Origin: an uncultured Geobacter sp.
GTDB taxonomy: Bacteria > Desulfobacterota > Desulfuromonadia > Geobacterales > CAIOGM01
Length of the DNA stretch: 64,000 bases
Assembly: GCA_903902855.1 (NCBI GenBank)
Contig: CAIUWK010000026.1
Coordinates: 62,001-126,000, forward strand
Direction: 5' to 3'
In this document: positions 43,668 through 55,300 of the stretch, in pieces
Numbering within the stretch: the stretch's first letter is position 1
Layout: each line of letters opens with the position of its first letter
Position numbers and translations under genes: made by a program
Notes under the pieces: generated by a model
The model's database searches: none
What the model was told of the DNA's origin: nothing
The model's input: only the letters and a program-made list of their open reading frames with translations

Positions 43668-43760
43668 AACCGCCGATAACGCCGATTAGCGCCGAGGAAG
43701 CCAGGCACTAAGTCTCAAGCCTTTGACTTGTCTGCGTGTGTCGGTGTTAATCGGCGGTTT
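43668..43760. repeat. Palindromic repeat with AACCGCCGAT ends
   Basis: The left end AACCGCCGATAACGCCGA and the complement of the right end AAACCGCCGATTAACACCGA are inverted copies. It lies between two convergent genes and may act as a bidirectional terminator. Confidence 0.65.
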
Positions 43761-43783
43761 ACTGATTTATTGAAGATTATTTG

Positions 43784-44785
43784 TTACCTCCCCCCATCCC
43801 CGGTAACCTTGGCGCGGGTTGCGATCTCTTTTCTTACCCGATCCAGAGCCGTTGTCACCGATTCATGGGGGCTCTTGAGCAGTGCCTCCGACTTTTGATA
43901 CTCCTCCAGGGCCCCCTCCAGCTCCCCGGCAAGTTCACGGCAGACCCCCAGGTCATATTCAAGACTGGGGGATGTCGCGGGAAAGCGCGCCGCTTTCTCC
44001 CAGAGGACGCAGGCCCGGTCAGGGCGGTTCTCCTCGGCTGCCAGTATCCCCTGAATAAAGAGATCCCTCCCTTCTCCCGACGGAATCCCCTCGGACGAGT
44101 TCATGATGGGAACCTCCACCGGGACGAAGTGTGGCGCAATATCCTTGCGGAACTCCTTCAGGATCAGCTCTTCCACCTGCCGGAGAAGTTCTTCCCTGCC
44201 GGAAACCGCAGTGGGGGTGTCGCCGCAGGTCACAGCCGAGCTTTTCCCCTTGATGCTCTTCCCATAGGAAATTCTGCCTTTTTCCGTGACGATGAGCCGG
44301 GGGGAAAAGGTCATCCGGAGATCCCGTTGGGTACAGGGGACCGAGGCGTCACCCCACCGGAGACATCCTCCATCCTCATCGGCTCTGAGACAGACCGTCC
44401 GTTGCTCCCGGGGTTGCCTCTCCTCGAAATCCACAGTGACGGTTCCCGTCAGAACTCCCTCAGCGCCGGCGGCACGACCGATGGCCACGGCATCGGCATC
44501 GGAGAACTGCTTGCCAAGAGTCGCTCCCGCTGCCGCGCCGACCTTTCCCGCATCGTTGAGGGTGAAGTAAGGATGCCCATCAATACTGATTCCGATCAGC
44601 GATTTTTTCAGGGCTCCGGCGAAGGAGCCGTCGGTGTCCCCCGCAAGAGGGATGACAGCCACCTGACGCGGCCGGGCGGGGTCAAAGATACGGGCCGGGA
44701 CGATCTTGGCGGTCCTGATTGTGGGTGGCGGCGCGCAGGCCGCCAGCAGGAGGGGGAGCAGCAGCAGGGGGAAAAGTCGGGACAT
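43784..44785 (-). CDS. Lipoprotein of unknown function with C-terminal TPR-like part
   Basis: The protein has 333 residues. The lipobox is LLLAAC with the lipidated Cys17. Residues about 35-215 have a fold seen in outer-membrane-associated lipoproteins (QVAVIPLAGDTDGSFAGALK, AVAIGRAAGAEGVLTGTVTV), broadly like FlgO/CsgG or LpoB-like domains that bind at the outer membrane. Four cysteines occur at about 130-205. Residues about 240-320 are helical and TPR-like (ILAAEENRPDRACVLWEKAA, YDLGVCRELAGELEGALEEY). No precise function can be given. It is 9 bp downstream of the FmdB-type gene. Confidence 0.75.
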   Translation of the reverse strand: MSRLFPLLLLPLLLAACAPPPTIRTAKIVPARIFDPARPRQVAVIPLAGDTDGSFAGALKKSLIGISIDGHPYFTLNDAGKVGAAAGATLGKQFSDADAVAIGRAAGAEGVLTGTVTVDFEERQPREQRTVCLRADEDGGCLRWGDASVPCTQRDLRMTFSPRLIVTEKGRISYGKSIKGKSSAVTCGDTPTAVSGREELLRQVEELILKEFRKDIAPHFVPVEVPIMNSSEGIPSGEGRDLFIQGILAAEENRPDRACVLWEKAARFPATSPSLEYDLGVCRELAGELEGALEEYQKSEALLKSPHESVTTALDRVRKEIATRAKVTGDGGR

Positions 44786-44794
44786 GGGGTTTCC

Positions 44795-45295
44795 TCAGAG
44801 GGTATAAAGCGTGTCGTCATGGGCGGGAGGGGTGTATTTTTGTTTCAGTCCCTTGAGTCCCTGCCGGGTAAAGAGGTTATCCATATTCTCATCGTCAAAG
44901 AGTTCCCCCATCTCCGCCTCCAGTTCTTCCGGGTCGGCGCCTGACTCCAGCCGGCGGATCGCCTCCTCCATGGGCCCCAGGTTCATGCCGGTGGTTTCGG
45001 AGAGCTTGCGCATGAATCTGGCCATGGCCCGGGGGTCGTTTTCATCCACCCCTTCCATATCACCTGCCAGAGACATCATGGCCTGTTCCAGCTTCTCGTC
45101 ATCCATCTCCGGCATACCGGGGAGCGGTTCCTCCGACTCTGCGCGGTTTTTGGAGACGGCAAACCGGGAGACCTGACGCTCCAGTTGCACCCTGCCGCAG
45201 CGGGGACAGTCAGGCTGTTTCTCTGTGTTTACCCGGCGGGAGAGAAAATTGAAGATGGTGTGACAGTCATTGCAATAAAATTCATAGACCGGCAT
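44795..45295 (-). CDS. FmdB-family zinc-ribbon protein
   Basis: The product has 166 residues from the ATG at 45295, preceded by GGGAGG; an upstream open extension lacks such a site. The zinc ribbon is at residues 1-45: MPVYEFYCNDCHTIFNFLS then QPDCPRCGRVQLERQVSRF, the FmdB (CxxC_CXXC_SSSS) pattern. The remaining two thirds are acidic and helical (MPEMDDEKLEQAMMSLAGDM; ESGADPEELEAEMGELFDDE). Members of this group are thought to be regulatory, but the role is not established. Confidence 0.85.
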   Translation of the reverse strand: MPVYEFYCNDCHTIFNFLSRRVNTEKQPDCPRCGRVQLERQVSRFAVSKNRAESEEPLPGMPEMDDEKLEQAMMSLAGDMEGVDENDPRAMARFMRKLSETTGMNLGPMEEAIRRLESGADPEELEAEMGELFDDENMDNLFTRQGLKGLKQKYTPPAHDDTLYTL

Positions 45296-45849
45296 GGAGC
45301 GTGCCTCCCTGGTGGTTGCGATATGGTTACCATTCTCGTGAACATAATGAATCACCGGGCAGTGGTCAAGGGAAAATAGCCCCTGGACGCTCATGGCGGA
45401 GAACCGTACGGTGCGAGAGAGCGCCGCTGAGTCAAATAACCACATTCCTGCGGTGCATGCCGTGTATTGACGGTAACGTCCAAAACCTTGTTTCAGAATG
45501 GTGTGAGCGGTTAAATCAAGGAAAAGATGTTTCCCACTTTTTCGCTGCTATATGGTGAATTTATCCCCGGAGGTTATGATTTCTGTTCGTGTATACGGCT
45601 GAATGAATCGTTTGTGAAACCGGATTGTAATTATTTTGTAGGTGGCCGATTAATTGCATTAACTGGCAAATTTGTCCATTCGTAAGGTTTTTTTACAGAA
45701 AGAATATGTCGGCTAACTATATAGAATATCGTAACAGTACAAGGAGGTGCTCCATCACAGAATCAACAGGCTGAATGCCGTGGGAAGCAGTTTCAATCCG
45801 TAAAAAAAATGTAGTTATGTCTGATTCTACCGTAACCAGGAGAAACCTC
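45296..45849. other. AT-rich upstream region of the cytochrome genes
   Basis: This gap of 554 bp separates the divergent FmdB-type gene and the first multiheme cytochrome. No gene was supported. I looked for the cyclic-di-GMP (GEMM) riboswitch words often found before Geobacter cytochromes and did not find them. The promoter of the cytochrome operon must lie here, but no convincing -35/-10 or sigma-54 site could be chosen. Confidence 0.45.
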
Positions 45850-48800
45850 ATGTTAAAAAAAATTGTGTCGGCAGCCCTCGCGCTGCTCCTCATGCCGGCC
45901 TTGGTCTGCGCCGCGACGGTAACCGTCACCGTCGTTACGTCGGGTGGTACGATTCAATCCCTCCCCTACGTCCCGCCGCCAATCAAGCTGACAGCGGGAA
46001 GCTCCAAGGATTTTAAGGCATTTCCCAACTCAGGCTATACGTTCACCGGCGCCACTATTACCGCAGGGAGCGGTGTGAGCGTCACAGCTCTGAATACCGG
46101 TACCAACACCTTTTCTCTCACCAGTACCCCCGCCGCCACCAATGCCACGGTGAACGTATCCTTTGCCGCCAAACCCGAGCTCCTCACCGCCAACGCCGGA
46201 GCGTCTCAGAGTGCTATCTCGAATACCGTTGTCGCTCTTGACGGCTCGAAGAGCACTCCCGTTACAGGGTTGACGTATAACTGGCAGGTAACATCGGCCA
46301 ATGCTTCCTCGGCCCATTTCAGCAGTACGGGGGTAAGTAAACCGACGTTCAGTGCCGATGCCCCCGGCGCCTATACCATCAGGTTGACCGTCAGCAAGCC
46401 CAGCGCCATCCCGCTTCCCACTCCGTCCACTCACGTGACAACGGTCACCTTCATTGCTCAGGCACTCTATAACTCCGCTGCGTGCACCAGTTGTCATGCC
46501 TTGCGTGACACTGCCCTCTACGCCGAGTATGCAGGCTCCGCCCACGCGAGCAGCGTCGCCAGTCCCACCTGCTATGACTGCCATAACCCCAACCGCTCCC
46601 CTGCACATCCCACCGCCTCCCCCACCGGGAAGGAAATCCAGCCGCGGTGTCAGGCTTGCCATGTCACTCTGAAGCCGCTCTTTGCCAATAATACCGCTCA
46701 CTTCCGGCAAGGAAAGAGCTACTGGTCCTACACCAATCAGAACGTCTGCGCCGACTGCCACAACGCCCATGATCCCACCACCCTTGCCGCCACCAACCTC
46801 TACCCCAGTTATGCCGATGCCGGACATGCCGACTACCGCTCCGGCGCATGGAATCACCCCACAACAGTCACCGCCAGTGAAGCCACCAAGGGAGCCCGCA
46901 ACTGCGGCCGCTGCCACAATATGAACAGCTTCCTCTCCTACGTGCAGGGGTTCGCCGACTATAGCACCGGCACCCCCTATCCGACCCCGCGCGCTCCCTA
47001 CAGCTGGGTGAAAGCCACCACCGCCACGGTGGGTGATCAGACCATCCTGGGGTGCCGTGGCTGCCATACTGATGCCAAAGGGACCATCCGCGCCACCGGC
47101 GCCGTCACCGTGTACTATAACTACACCGCGGCAGGCAACGGTCTCAACGGCAAGGTTGTTGCCGCCGACTACCCCTCCCTGCAGCATACTTATCCGGATT
47201 CCGGACCATCCAATCTCTGTATCTCCTGCCATACCGGCCGCCAGAGCGGCGAGAGTATCGTTGCCTGGGGTGAAAAATTCGGCGGGATCAGCAGCTTCAA
47301 CAGCACCATCACCACCCACGACTTCCCCATGGGGATCGACCTGTACGCCAATGCCTACAACGTCACCCCCTTTGCGGCACAGCTCCCGGGGCACGAATCC
47401 ATCGGCATGGCCGGTTACAACAACACCGGCGTAGCCGGACCCTGCGCCACCTGCCACACCTTCACCGGGACCGATCATAGTCAGGCAGCGGTAACCCTCA
47501 ACGCCGACGGCACCGTCTCCGCCATCAAGAAACCTGCCGTCTGCGCCAACTGTCACATCAGCCTGGATGTTAACAAGCTGAATGACGCCAAGGCTGCTTA
47601 CAAAAACTCCCTGGCAGTGATCGCCCAGCTGCTCCTCAACAAGGGGCTCATGGGAAGCGTTAGCGGCAGCTACCCCAATCAGCAGTTCACTGCCGCCGCC
47701 ACCTTTACCTATGGCGGCACCCTCAACATCAACAAATACCGGGTCACCGGGTGGGGTGGCGGTCAGAAGGGCACCGACAACCTGGGACTCGCCATGAACC
47801 TGGATCAGATGAGCAATCGGGATAAGGCCGGCTACGCCCATAATCCTGCTTACGTCCGGAAGATGATGTCCGATGTCATCGACCTGGTGGATGACGGCAT
47901 TCTGAACGACTCCACCGCCGCCACCGTGGCGGGGATCGTCATTGACCCGGCCAAGATCATCCTCCCCGCAGGGCTTACCCCCGAGGGGGTGAAGGGCTCC
48001 GCCATCACCAGCATCTCCCGGAAGGAGCAGGCCAACTGCAACAGTTGCCACAGCGGCACCGCCGCCACCGGCAGCCATTCGGCCCACCTGGGACTCTCCA
48101 TCTCCTGTTCCACCTGCCACAGCGCCACTGCCGCCTCCAATACTGCCCTCGTCCCCGGCACCACCCGTCATATCAACGGAACAGCTGATGTGGTCATCTC
48201 CCCCAGCGGCGCTTACAACGCACCGGCTCAAACCTGCAGCGTTTACTGCCACTCCAACGGCACCGTCAAGCTGAACGTCAAGTGGGGTTCAGCGCACTTG
48301 ACCTGCGCTGCCTACTGCCATCCCACCCTGAGCGGCGCCCATACCGCCCATGTCGGCAACCTGCTGGCAACCGGCGCGGCCTATGGCGACGGCGCCAACT
48401 ACTCTTCAGAGACGATGTACCGCTATGGTTGCGCCACGTGTCACCCGGCAGAACCCTCCATGCATATGAACGGCTCCGTTGAGGTCACCCTCATGCCGGG
48501 CAGTGCCGACCAGCCGTTGCGTTATAAAAACAACCTGGTGGTCGCAGAAGGCGTCGGCGTTGCCGGCAGCGGCATGGCCGGGACCAGCGGCTCAAGCGTC
48601 GTCTGCTCCAATATCTATTGCCACAGTAACGGGTATGTCGGGGGCTTGGTCTATGCGGCGACCCCCGACTGGTACGGCGGACAGTTCACCGGCGACAAGT
48701 GCGCCAACTGTCATGGCAACTCCCCCAGCACCACAATACCGGGTTCCGCCGCCCACGCCATTCATGTCGTCGGTATCCATGCCCGTAACATCTTCAACGG

Positions 48801-49281
48801 CAACTCCGGGAATCTTCCCTTCGGCAGCAGCGGCAGTGTGGGCCATGGTATCGCCGGTCAGTCGACCACCCTCAACTGTAATATCTGCCATGTGGATACG
48901 GTAACCTCCAGCAGGAACGACAACAACACCATCTGCGTTTCCTGTCACCAGAGTCAGGGGAATACGGCGCAGATCGCCAATCATGCCAACCATGTCAACG
49001 GATCGGTGAACGTGGTGTTCGCCAATATTTCCGTAATCTCCAAGGCCCAGCTTGCGCCAGCCAGCTTTGCCGCCTACTCGGCAGTGTACTGGTCAAGAAA
49101 CGCCGGTAATTACAAGAGTGGGGCCGATGCGTTTGATGTTTCCAAAATGACGCTCAGGAATGGCGCTCTTTATGATAACGCCGGGGGATGCTCCAATGTT
49201 GCCTGCCATGTGGGAAAGGCGGTCAACTGGAGCAACACCAACGCCCCGAGTTACTGTGCCCTCTGCCACACCAGCATCTAA
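45850..49281 (+). CDS. Multiheme c-type cytochrome (16 CxxCH plus CxxxCH/CxxxxCH sites)
   Basis: The product has 1143 residues from the ATG at 45850 (CCAGGAGA ribosome site); an upstream open extension is less likely. A signal peptide covers about 1-22 (ends LVCAA). A PKD/Ig-like domain lies at about 115-208. Haem sites start at residue 212 (CTSCH). I count 16 CxxCH, two CxxxCH (CSVYCH, CAAYCH) and two CxxxxCH (CSNIYCH, CSNVACH). The last two types match the Geobacter CxxxxCH...CxxCH family, in which whether haem is attached to the longer motifs is uncertain. It is probably an outer-surface or periplasmic electron-transfer protein. The 3121-residue cytochrome follows after 76 bp. Confidence 0.93.
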   Translation: MLKKIVSAALALLLMPALVCAATVTVTVVTSGGTIQSLPYVPPPIKLTAGSSKDFKAFPNSGYTFTGATITAGSGVSVTALNTGTNTFSLTSTPAATNATVNVSFAAKPELLTANAGASQSAISNTVVALDGSKSTPVTGLTYNWQVTSANASSAHFSSTGVSKPTFSADAPGAYTIRLTVSKPSAIPLPTPSTHVTTVTFIAQALYNSAACTSCHALRDTALYAEYAGSAHASSVASPTCYDCHNPNRSPAHPTASPTGKEIQPRCQACHVTLKPLFANNTAHFRQGKSYWSYTNQNVCADCHNAHDPTTLAATNLYPSYADAGHADYRSGAWNHPTTVTASEATKGARNCGRCHNMNSFLSYVQGFADYSTGTPYPTPRAPYSWVKATTATVGDQTILGCRGCHTDAKGTIRATGAVTVYYNYTAAGNGLNGKVVAADYPSLQHTYPDSGPSNLCISCHTGRQSGESIVAWGEKFGGISSFNSTITTHDFPMGIDLYANAYNVTPFAAQLPGHESIGMAGYNNTGVAGPCATCHTFTGTDHSQAAVTLNADGTVSAIKKPAVCANCHISLDVNKLNDAKAAYKNSLAVIAQLLLNKGLMGSVSGSYPNQQFTAAATFTYGGTLNINKYRVTGWGGGQKGTDNLGLAMNLDQMSNRDKAGYAHNPAYVRKMMSDVIDLVDDGILNDSTAATVAGIVIDPAKIILPAGLTPEGVKGSAITSISRKEQANCNSCHSGTAATGSHSAHLGLSISCSTCHSATAASNTALVPGTTRHINGTADVVISPSGAYNAPAQTCSVYCHSNGTVKLNVKWGSAHLTCAAYCHPTLSGAHTAHVGNLLATGAAYGDGANYSSETMYRYGCATCHPAEPSMHMNGSVEVTLMPGSADQPLRYKNNLVVAEGVGVAGSGMAGTSGSSVVCSNIYCHSNGYVGGLVYAATPDWYGGQFTGDKCANCHGNSPSTTIPGSAAHAIHVVGIHARNIFNGNSGNLPFGSSGSVGHGIAGQSTTLNCNICHVDTVTSSRNDNNTICVSCHQSQGNTAQIANHANHVNGSVNVVFANISVISKAQLAPASFAAYSAVYWSRNAGNYKSGADAFDVSKMTLRNGALYDNAGGCSNVACHVGKAVNWSNTNAPSYCALCHTSI

Positions 49282-49290
49282 CGCTCTGAC

Positions 49291-49327
49291 ATTCGGCACG
49301 GATTGCGTCCCGTAATCTGTGCCGAAT
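49291..49327 (+). terminator. Hairpin between the two cytochrome genes
   Basis: ATTCGGCACGGATT (49291-49304) pairs with AATCTGTGCCGAAT (49314-49327) with one mismatch. No T run follows. It could reduce read-through into the giant cytochrome gene or mark an mRNA processing site. Confidence 0.5.
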
Positions 49328-49357
49328 ACAACGAATTCAATCTAAAGTGAGGTAGAC

Positions 49358-52300
49358 ATGGGCAGAACAATTGCAAAACAGATCAGAGGGATGAATGGAT
49401 GGGCCAAGGGATCGCTAATTCTAGCGCTCACCCTGCTGGTCACCACATTCATGTACCAGGGATGGTTCTCGCCGAACAACATCGATTCGGCGACGAACAC
49501 CTACCGGTTCTACATCGATAGTGCGCCGGTCAATGTGGGGGTGGACGGCAGCACCATAACCACTGCGACGTCAGGCCAGACTGCCGGGGGGAAGTATTCT
49601 CTCTCGGTTTCAACCTACACGAACACTACCCCATACATCTCCGTTCCGGCAAACGCCACGACGCCCATCTGCACCATGTACGGTCCGCTCTATGTGGCCG
49701 ACACGGCGCTTACCGCTCCGGTGCTGAGACTTGCCCAGCGGGCAGGCGCCGTTGCCGGACAGACAACTAGCGCCGTGCTGTATGATTATGATCCGGTTTC
49801 CGGGAGCAACACCCCGATCTGGACGGCCACAGGCGCCGCTTATACCTCGACCAGCACCGGTTATACCAACCTCACTTTCGCTTCGGCAACCGCCTACACG
49901 ATCTCCCACGGTCACCGGGTGAAGATTGCCGTATCCGCCACGAACGCCGCTGCGACTGCCGGTCGTCTCTACTTCTACAGCAGCGCCACCAACTCGTCCT
50001 ATTTCACCGTATCCGAAAACTTCCCGACCAGCACCACCGACGTGACCAACCTGGTAGATTACAACAACGGGAACATCACCGGCGTTACCCAGGGACAGCA
50101 GAACATTGCGATGCTCTCGTTCCAGATGTCCACCAACTCCACCTCCAACACCACCTGGACCGGCGGTCTTCTGGACAAGATCGGCTCCAACGTGAATCTG
50201 GAAGATGCGACCTTCGCCATCTACCGGGACACCAACAACGACGGCTCCTTCAACCCGTTAGTCGATCAGAAGATTTCCGATGAAACATCGTTCACTCAGG
50301 CCGCAGGCCAGGCCTACTCCCTGGTTGTGCCGCAGACGGTATCCACCACGGCTCAGCGCTATTTCGTCGTCTTCAACCTCTCTCCCGCAGCGGCAAACGG
50401 AACCACCGTCGGTGCCCAGATTCTGGACGAAACCTACTTCACCGTCGGCGCCAAGAACATGAATCCCATGATATCGGGCGCCTCCAGCCAGATAGCCATC
50501 CTTGCCACCAGCACCGCCGTCACCAAGACCTATCAGGCTGACTTTAACAGCGGCACGACCCTGTCGACTCCCCTGTCCGGTTCCACCAATTCTACCTGCA
50601 GCGCCGCCAACAGCACCGTGGCCACGTCGCTGGTCGGCCTCCTCAATTACCCGTCCCATTCCTGCACCGCCCCGGCGGCCACGAACTATCTCGGGTCCAG
50701 CGTTGCCAACGCCTCATTCCTTACCCTTTACTTCAATGGCGCAGGTTATGCCTCAGACATGACCACTGTCGCGCCACAGAGCATCACCTTCTTTGCCGGT
50801 TCCAGTTCCGGCACCCAGACGGTCACCGTCACCATGTTCTATGTCAAGCCCGACGGCAGTCGGGTAAATTCGGCAACTTCATCGCAACTTGCCACCATCA
50901 CGGGAACAACCGCGACCACCCGTACCATCAGCCTGACCACCCAGTCATTCTCATCTGTTCCGAGAGGGTCAAAGCTCGGGGTGCAGATCGGGGTCACCGC
51001 CAACACCCGCCTCGCTTTCAACAGCGCAGCGGGCGCAAAACTCGTGGTCCAGGAGACTGCGGCAGCCAATAACGGCGTCGATATCGGCGACGGCAAGGTT
51101 ATCACCGACGCCACCGTCACGGCGCCTTCCACCGGCAAGGTCGTGGACGCTTTCACCATGATTGCGGGTACAAGCCAAACGGTATCCAGCATCACCATAA
51201 GCGGCGCCAACACCAACGCCACCAATATCGCCTCGGTCAAGATCTACAGTGACCGGCCGGACGGCGCCAACAATTACGGCACCCTGGGAACGGAAGATAC
51301 TCTCATCGGTTCCGGCGTCTTCAACGGTACGTCCGCCGTAGTCGCTGTCAGCGAGAGTGTCGGTACATCCTTGCAGCGCTATCTGGTGGTCTATGATATG
51401 GCTGCCACCGCCGTGGTCGGGCAGAAAATCACCGGTCTGGTAACCGCCGTAGGGGGGGCCACTGCCGATGTCAACGCCGACACCTCTTCCGCCGGCCTGA
51501 CCGTCCTCGCCTCCACCGTGGTGACCGAAGGAACCGGCGAACCGGCAACCGTATCGGTGGCGCCGGGTGGTTCCGCCGCCAATCTGGACTCCTTCGGACT
51601 CTATACCAACGGCCCCAGCGATACGATCAACACCGTCACCGTTCAGCTTTCCGGCGGGACCGCCGGCGCCGTGGCGCTCATGGAAATCATCGATCGAACC
51701 AGCGGGACGGTGTACGGCTCCAGTACGGCGCCGATCTCCAGCGATACCTGGCGTATGACAGTTACCGGCCTCTCCGCCACCAGCGCCACCACCCAGTGCT
51801 ATGTCCGGATCACGCCAAAGGGGTCCATCGCCGGAACCTACGCCGTTACCGGTCAGGTCACTGCAATATCCCATGTCCAGACCAGCAATGTCCTTTATTA
51901 CAACGACGCCGCCAGTGCCATCGTGGTCATCGACGGGAACGCCCCGCCGGACCCGACGCTTATCGCCAAAACCGGAGCATCTCCCGGCCAGATCAACTTG
52001 AACTGGAACGCCGTAACCGACTCGAACGTCTACAACGCCGGCATCACCTACAAACTGGTGCGCGGTCCGGAGAACGCCCCGGCACCGGCAGACTGCTCCT
52101 CCGGGTACCAGGTTTACCAGGGACCACTCACCAGCATAGTCGATGACACCGCCAAGAGTGACGGACACAACTACACGTTCAGCTACCGGGTCTGCGCCAT
52201 TGACGGCGTCGGAAATCGGGGCAATGGCTCCATCGCCAGCGCGGCGGCCAAACTTCCCCAGATTTGCAATCAGGCGCCGACCATTACCTTCACCACCTCT

Positions 52301-55300
52301 CCCAACCAGTACGCCAAAACCGGCGGGTCCGTGGATTACAGCCTCAATATCATCAACAATGATATCGGTGACTGTCCTCCTGTGGACTTTACCGTAGGGC
52401 TGGTCGGTACCCCCAATCTGGTCAGTTTTGAACCGCCGGTCCTCAACCCCACCAATATCAGGCTCTCCCCCAATGGCGGCGGCGCTGATGTGGCTATTCA
52501 TATCAAGGCGCTGGACTCGGCGCAGCAGGGTGACGGCGAATCGTTCACTGTCCAGGCAAACGGCGGTTCGGTAAAATATCTCGGCACCGCCAAAGAAACC
52601 CTCGTGGCCACCGTGAACAATTTTGGCCCCATGCTTCACAGCAGCTTCAGCGTGGGCACCAAATACGGTAGCTGGGGGGTCAGATCAACCTGCAATGACT
52701 GTCACATGGATATCTGGGAAAACAGTAATAATATCAAACTTATTTCTGAAAATGTCCTGACGCCGCTGGGCCGGAGACCGGTCCTCTTCTCCAAGCTCTC
52801 CTCTTCCACGGCGACCCTGGGAATTTTCGGCAACGAGCAACGGAGCATCAAGAGCTCTTCCACCAATGTCTGTGAAGTCTGTCATCACCAGACCAAATTT
52901 CACCAGTACAGCGCGGTAAACCAGCAGACGGCTCTCAATCACCACAACGGCGAGAACTGCATGGTTTGCCATCCGCACCGGGGCGGCTTCAAATATGCAG
53001 GCGGCGCCGTCGACTGTATCTCCTGCCACGGTAATCCCCCCACCAGCAAGGTGGAAATGGTCCAGCCGCCGCTGAACGCCCTGGGCGCCAATCCCTCCGA
53101 CTGGGGTACCCATGCCCGTCACAACAACCTGCAGATTACCTGTGACGCCTGTCACAACAACTATGTCCGCGCCCAGATGGGGAATCGTTCCCTGGAAATG
53201 GGCTTCAACATCACCAACGCCACCTATCCCGGCTTTGGCGGGAGCGTACAGAACGGGACCGTTACGGTGAGCAGCACCTATAACACCTACTATAACTGGA
53301 CCTCCCGCTCCGACGGCACCCGCGTCATCAAGTCCGACAACCAGGCCGTACCCTCCTGCAATGTCTACTGCCACGGCGGCTGGCAGGGAGGCGGCGGCAC
53401 CAACACCTCACCGACCTGGGTAGGCAACTATCAGGCGGCCTGCGGCACCTGCCACAACTACACCAACGCCAATCCGCCAACCACGGGAAGCCACCTGAAA
53501 CATGCCAAGGACGGAAATTTCCTGGATAACGGCGTTCAGGTCGGCGGTCTCAACATGGCCTGTGTCAAGTGCCATGGCGCCTTCGGCAACTTCACCGGCA
53601 GCAAGAGCAGCGCTCATATCAACGGCAACGTGGAGTGGAATCTCAATGGCGTCGCACCCGGCGCCCTCTACAAAGGGGCCGTATCCGGCGGCACCGGCTC
53701 CATCGCTCCCTCCGCATCATTCGGCGCCTGCGGCAATCTCTACTGCCATTCCAACGTACAGGGGGCAAACGGGGTGGGCGCACCCACGGCCTTCTACACC
53801 CCAACCTGGGGCGGAACCGCCAACTGCGGCTCCTGCCATGTGAACATGTACACCGACGGAGCAGCCACGGGGGGGCACAAACAGCATTCCCAGCCGTCGG
53901 CAAACTTCGCCACGCCGTTTGACTGCCGCATCTGCCATGGCAACGGCGGCTCAACCAACCCGCAGAATCACGCCAACGGCGCAATCAACATGGACTTCAG
54001 CGGCTACGGCTCCAACACTCTTTATTCACGAGGGGTGAACGTGGCTCCGGGCACCCCCTTCGGCGACTGCTCCAACAGTGACTGTCATGGTCGGCGTACC
54101 GTCACCTGGGGCGCCTCCTCCTCCATCCCGCTCTGCGAGAAGTGCCATGGCTCACGTACGTCCGAGGGTGGCTTCTACACCACGGCCGGTCCGGGCACGA
54201 CAACAGCCAACACCGACCCGGTTGTCGGCGCCCATAACGCCCACATTCATCAGACGAATTCCGTATTTACTCTCTACACCTCCTACTCGGCCATGAAAGA
54301 TTGCGACCAGTGCCATATCAAGCCGAATGGTCCCTACGACGCCGGCCATATCGACACGGCGCTTCCGGCCGAGGTGGTATTTCAGCCCGGCGCCATCGCC
54401 AACCGGGCGGTCTTTTACGGCTTTACCGGCGCAGTCGCCGCCAGCTACAATGCCCAGGCACGTTCCTGTAGCAACGTCTGGTGCCATGGCGCCGCCATGG
54501 ACTCCAACGTCGGCCGTGGCGCTTATGCCAACGTGGTCGCCGACGGCGGTACGCTGGGCGCTCCCCAGACCCCGACCTGGAATCAGCCATTGCTCAACGG
54601 CAATCCCGGCAATGACTGTACCCGCTGTCATAGCTATCCCCCCCCGGGGCCGACCGAGTCGTACTCTCACTTCTCGCACTATACGTCCATTAACGGGGTA
54701 GATGTTGCCTTGCTGAAACAGCCCAACGAGTGCACTAATTGCCATATCAACGTTAATGCCGGCGGCAGCGGTTTCATTAACAGCGCCAGCCATATCAACG
54801 GAAACGTCGACAAAGGGTGCAACGCCTGCCATGGCGTCCCTCCCAATACCGTGGCCGAACTGGCGATCCTGAGCAACGGCGCCCTGGCGCCGGGAGCTGC
54901 CGGCGCTCATAAGCCCCACGCCGACCTGCCGGCAATCGGCAAGAACTGCACAACCTGCCACAACGGTTACACCACCACCATGCCGAGCCTGACCCTGGAA
55001 ATGGGCTTCAACGCCTTTGGCGGCAAGGTCGCCACCGGCGCCTTCTGGGGCTACTCCACGGTCAACAACGGTCTGACGACCTATGTCTCTTCCAGCCCCG
55101 GCACCGTGGTCTATCAGACCAATACTACGACCGAGCAGAACAGCTGCGCGGTCTACTGCCACGGACTCAAGGCCGACGGCTCCGCCTTCATCGGCGGCCG
55201 GTTCGGCTCCACCGCCAAACCGGTGTGGGACAGCGGCGCGTCCATGGTCTGCGGCAACTGTCACGGTGTGAACATCACCTACCTGAACTCAACCTCGATT

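Noticed and set aside
45446-45849. Cyclic-di-GMP (GEMM) riboswitch upstream of the cytochromes
   Set aside because: This is common in Geobacter, but the characteristic CACAGGGCAAACC-like words are absent.
46030-48252. Long open frame (740 codons) opposite the first cytochrome
   Set aside because: It is low-complexity Gly/Val/Ala sequence made by reading the complement of Thr/Ala/His-rich codons; the plus frame has 20 haem motifs.
49290-49330. Sigma-54 promoter before the giant cytochrome (CGGCACGGATTGC)
   Set aside because: The GG-GC spacing is 8 instead of 10, and the sequence is better explained as one arm of a hairpin.
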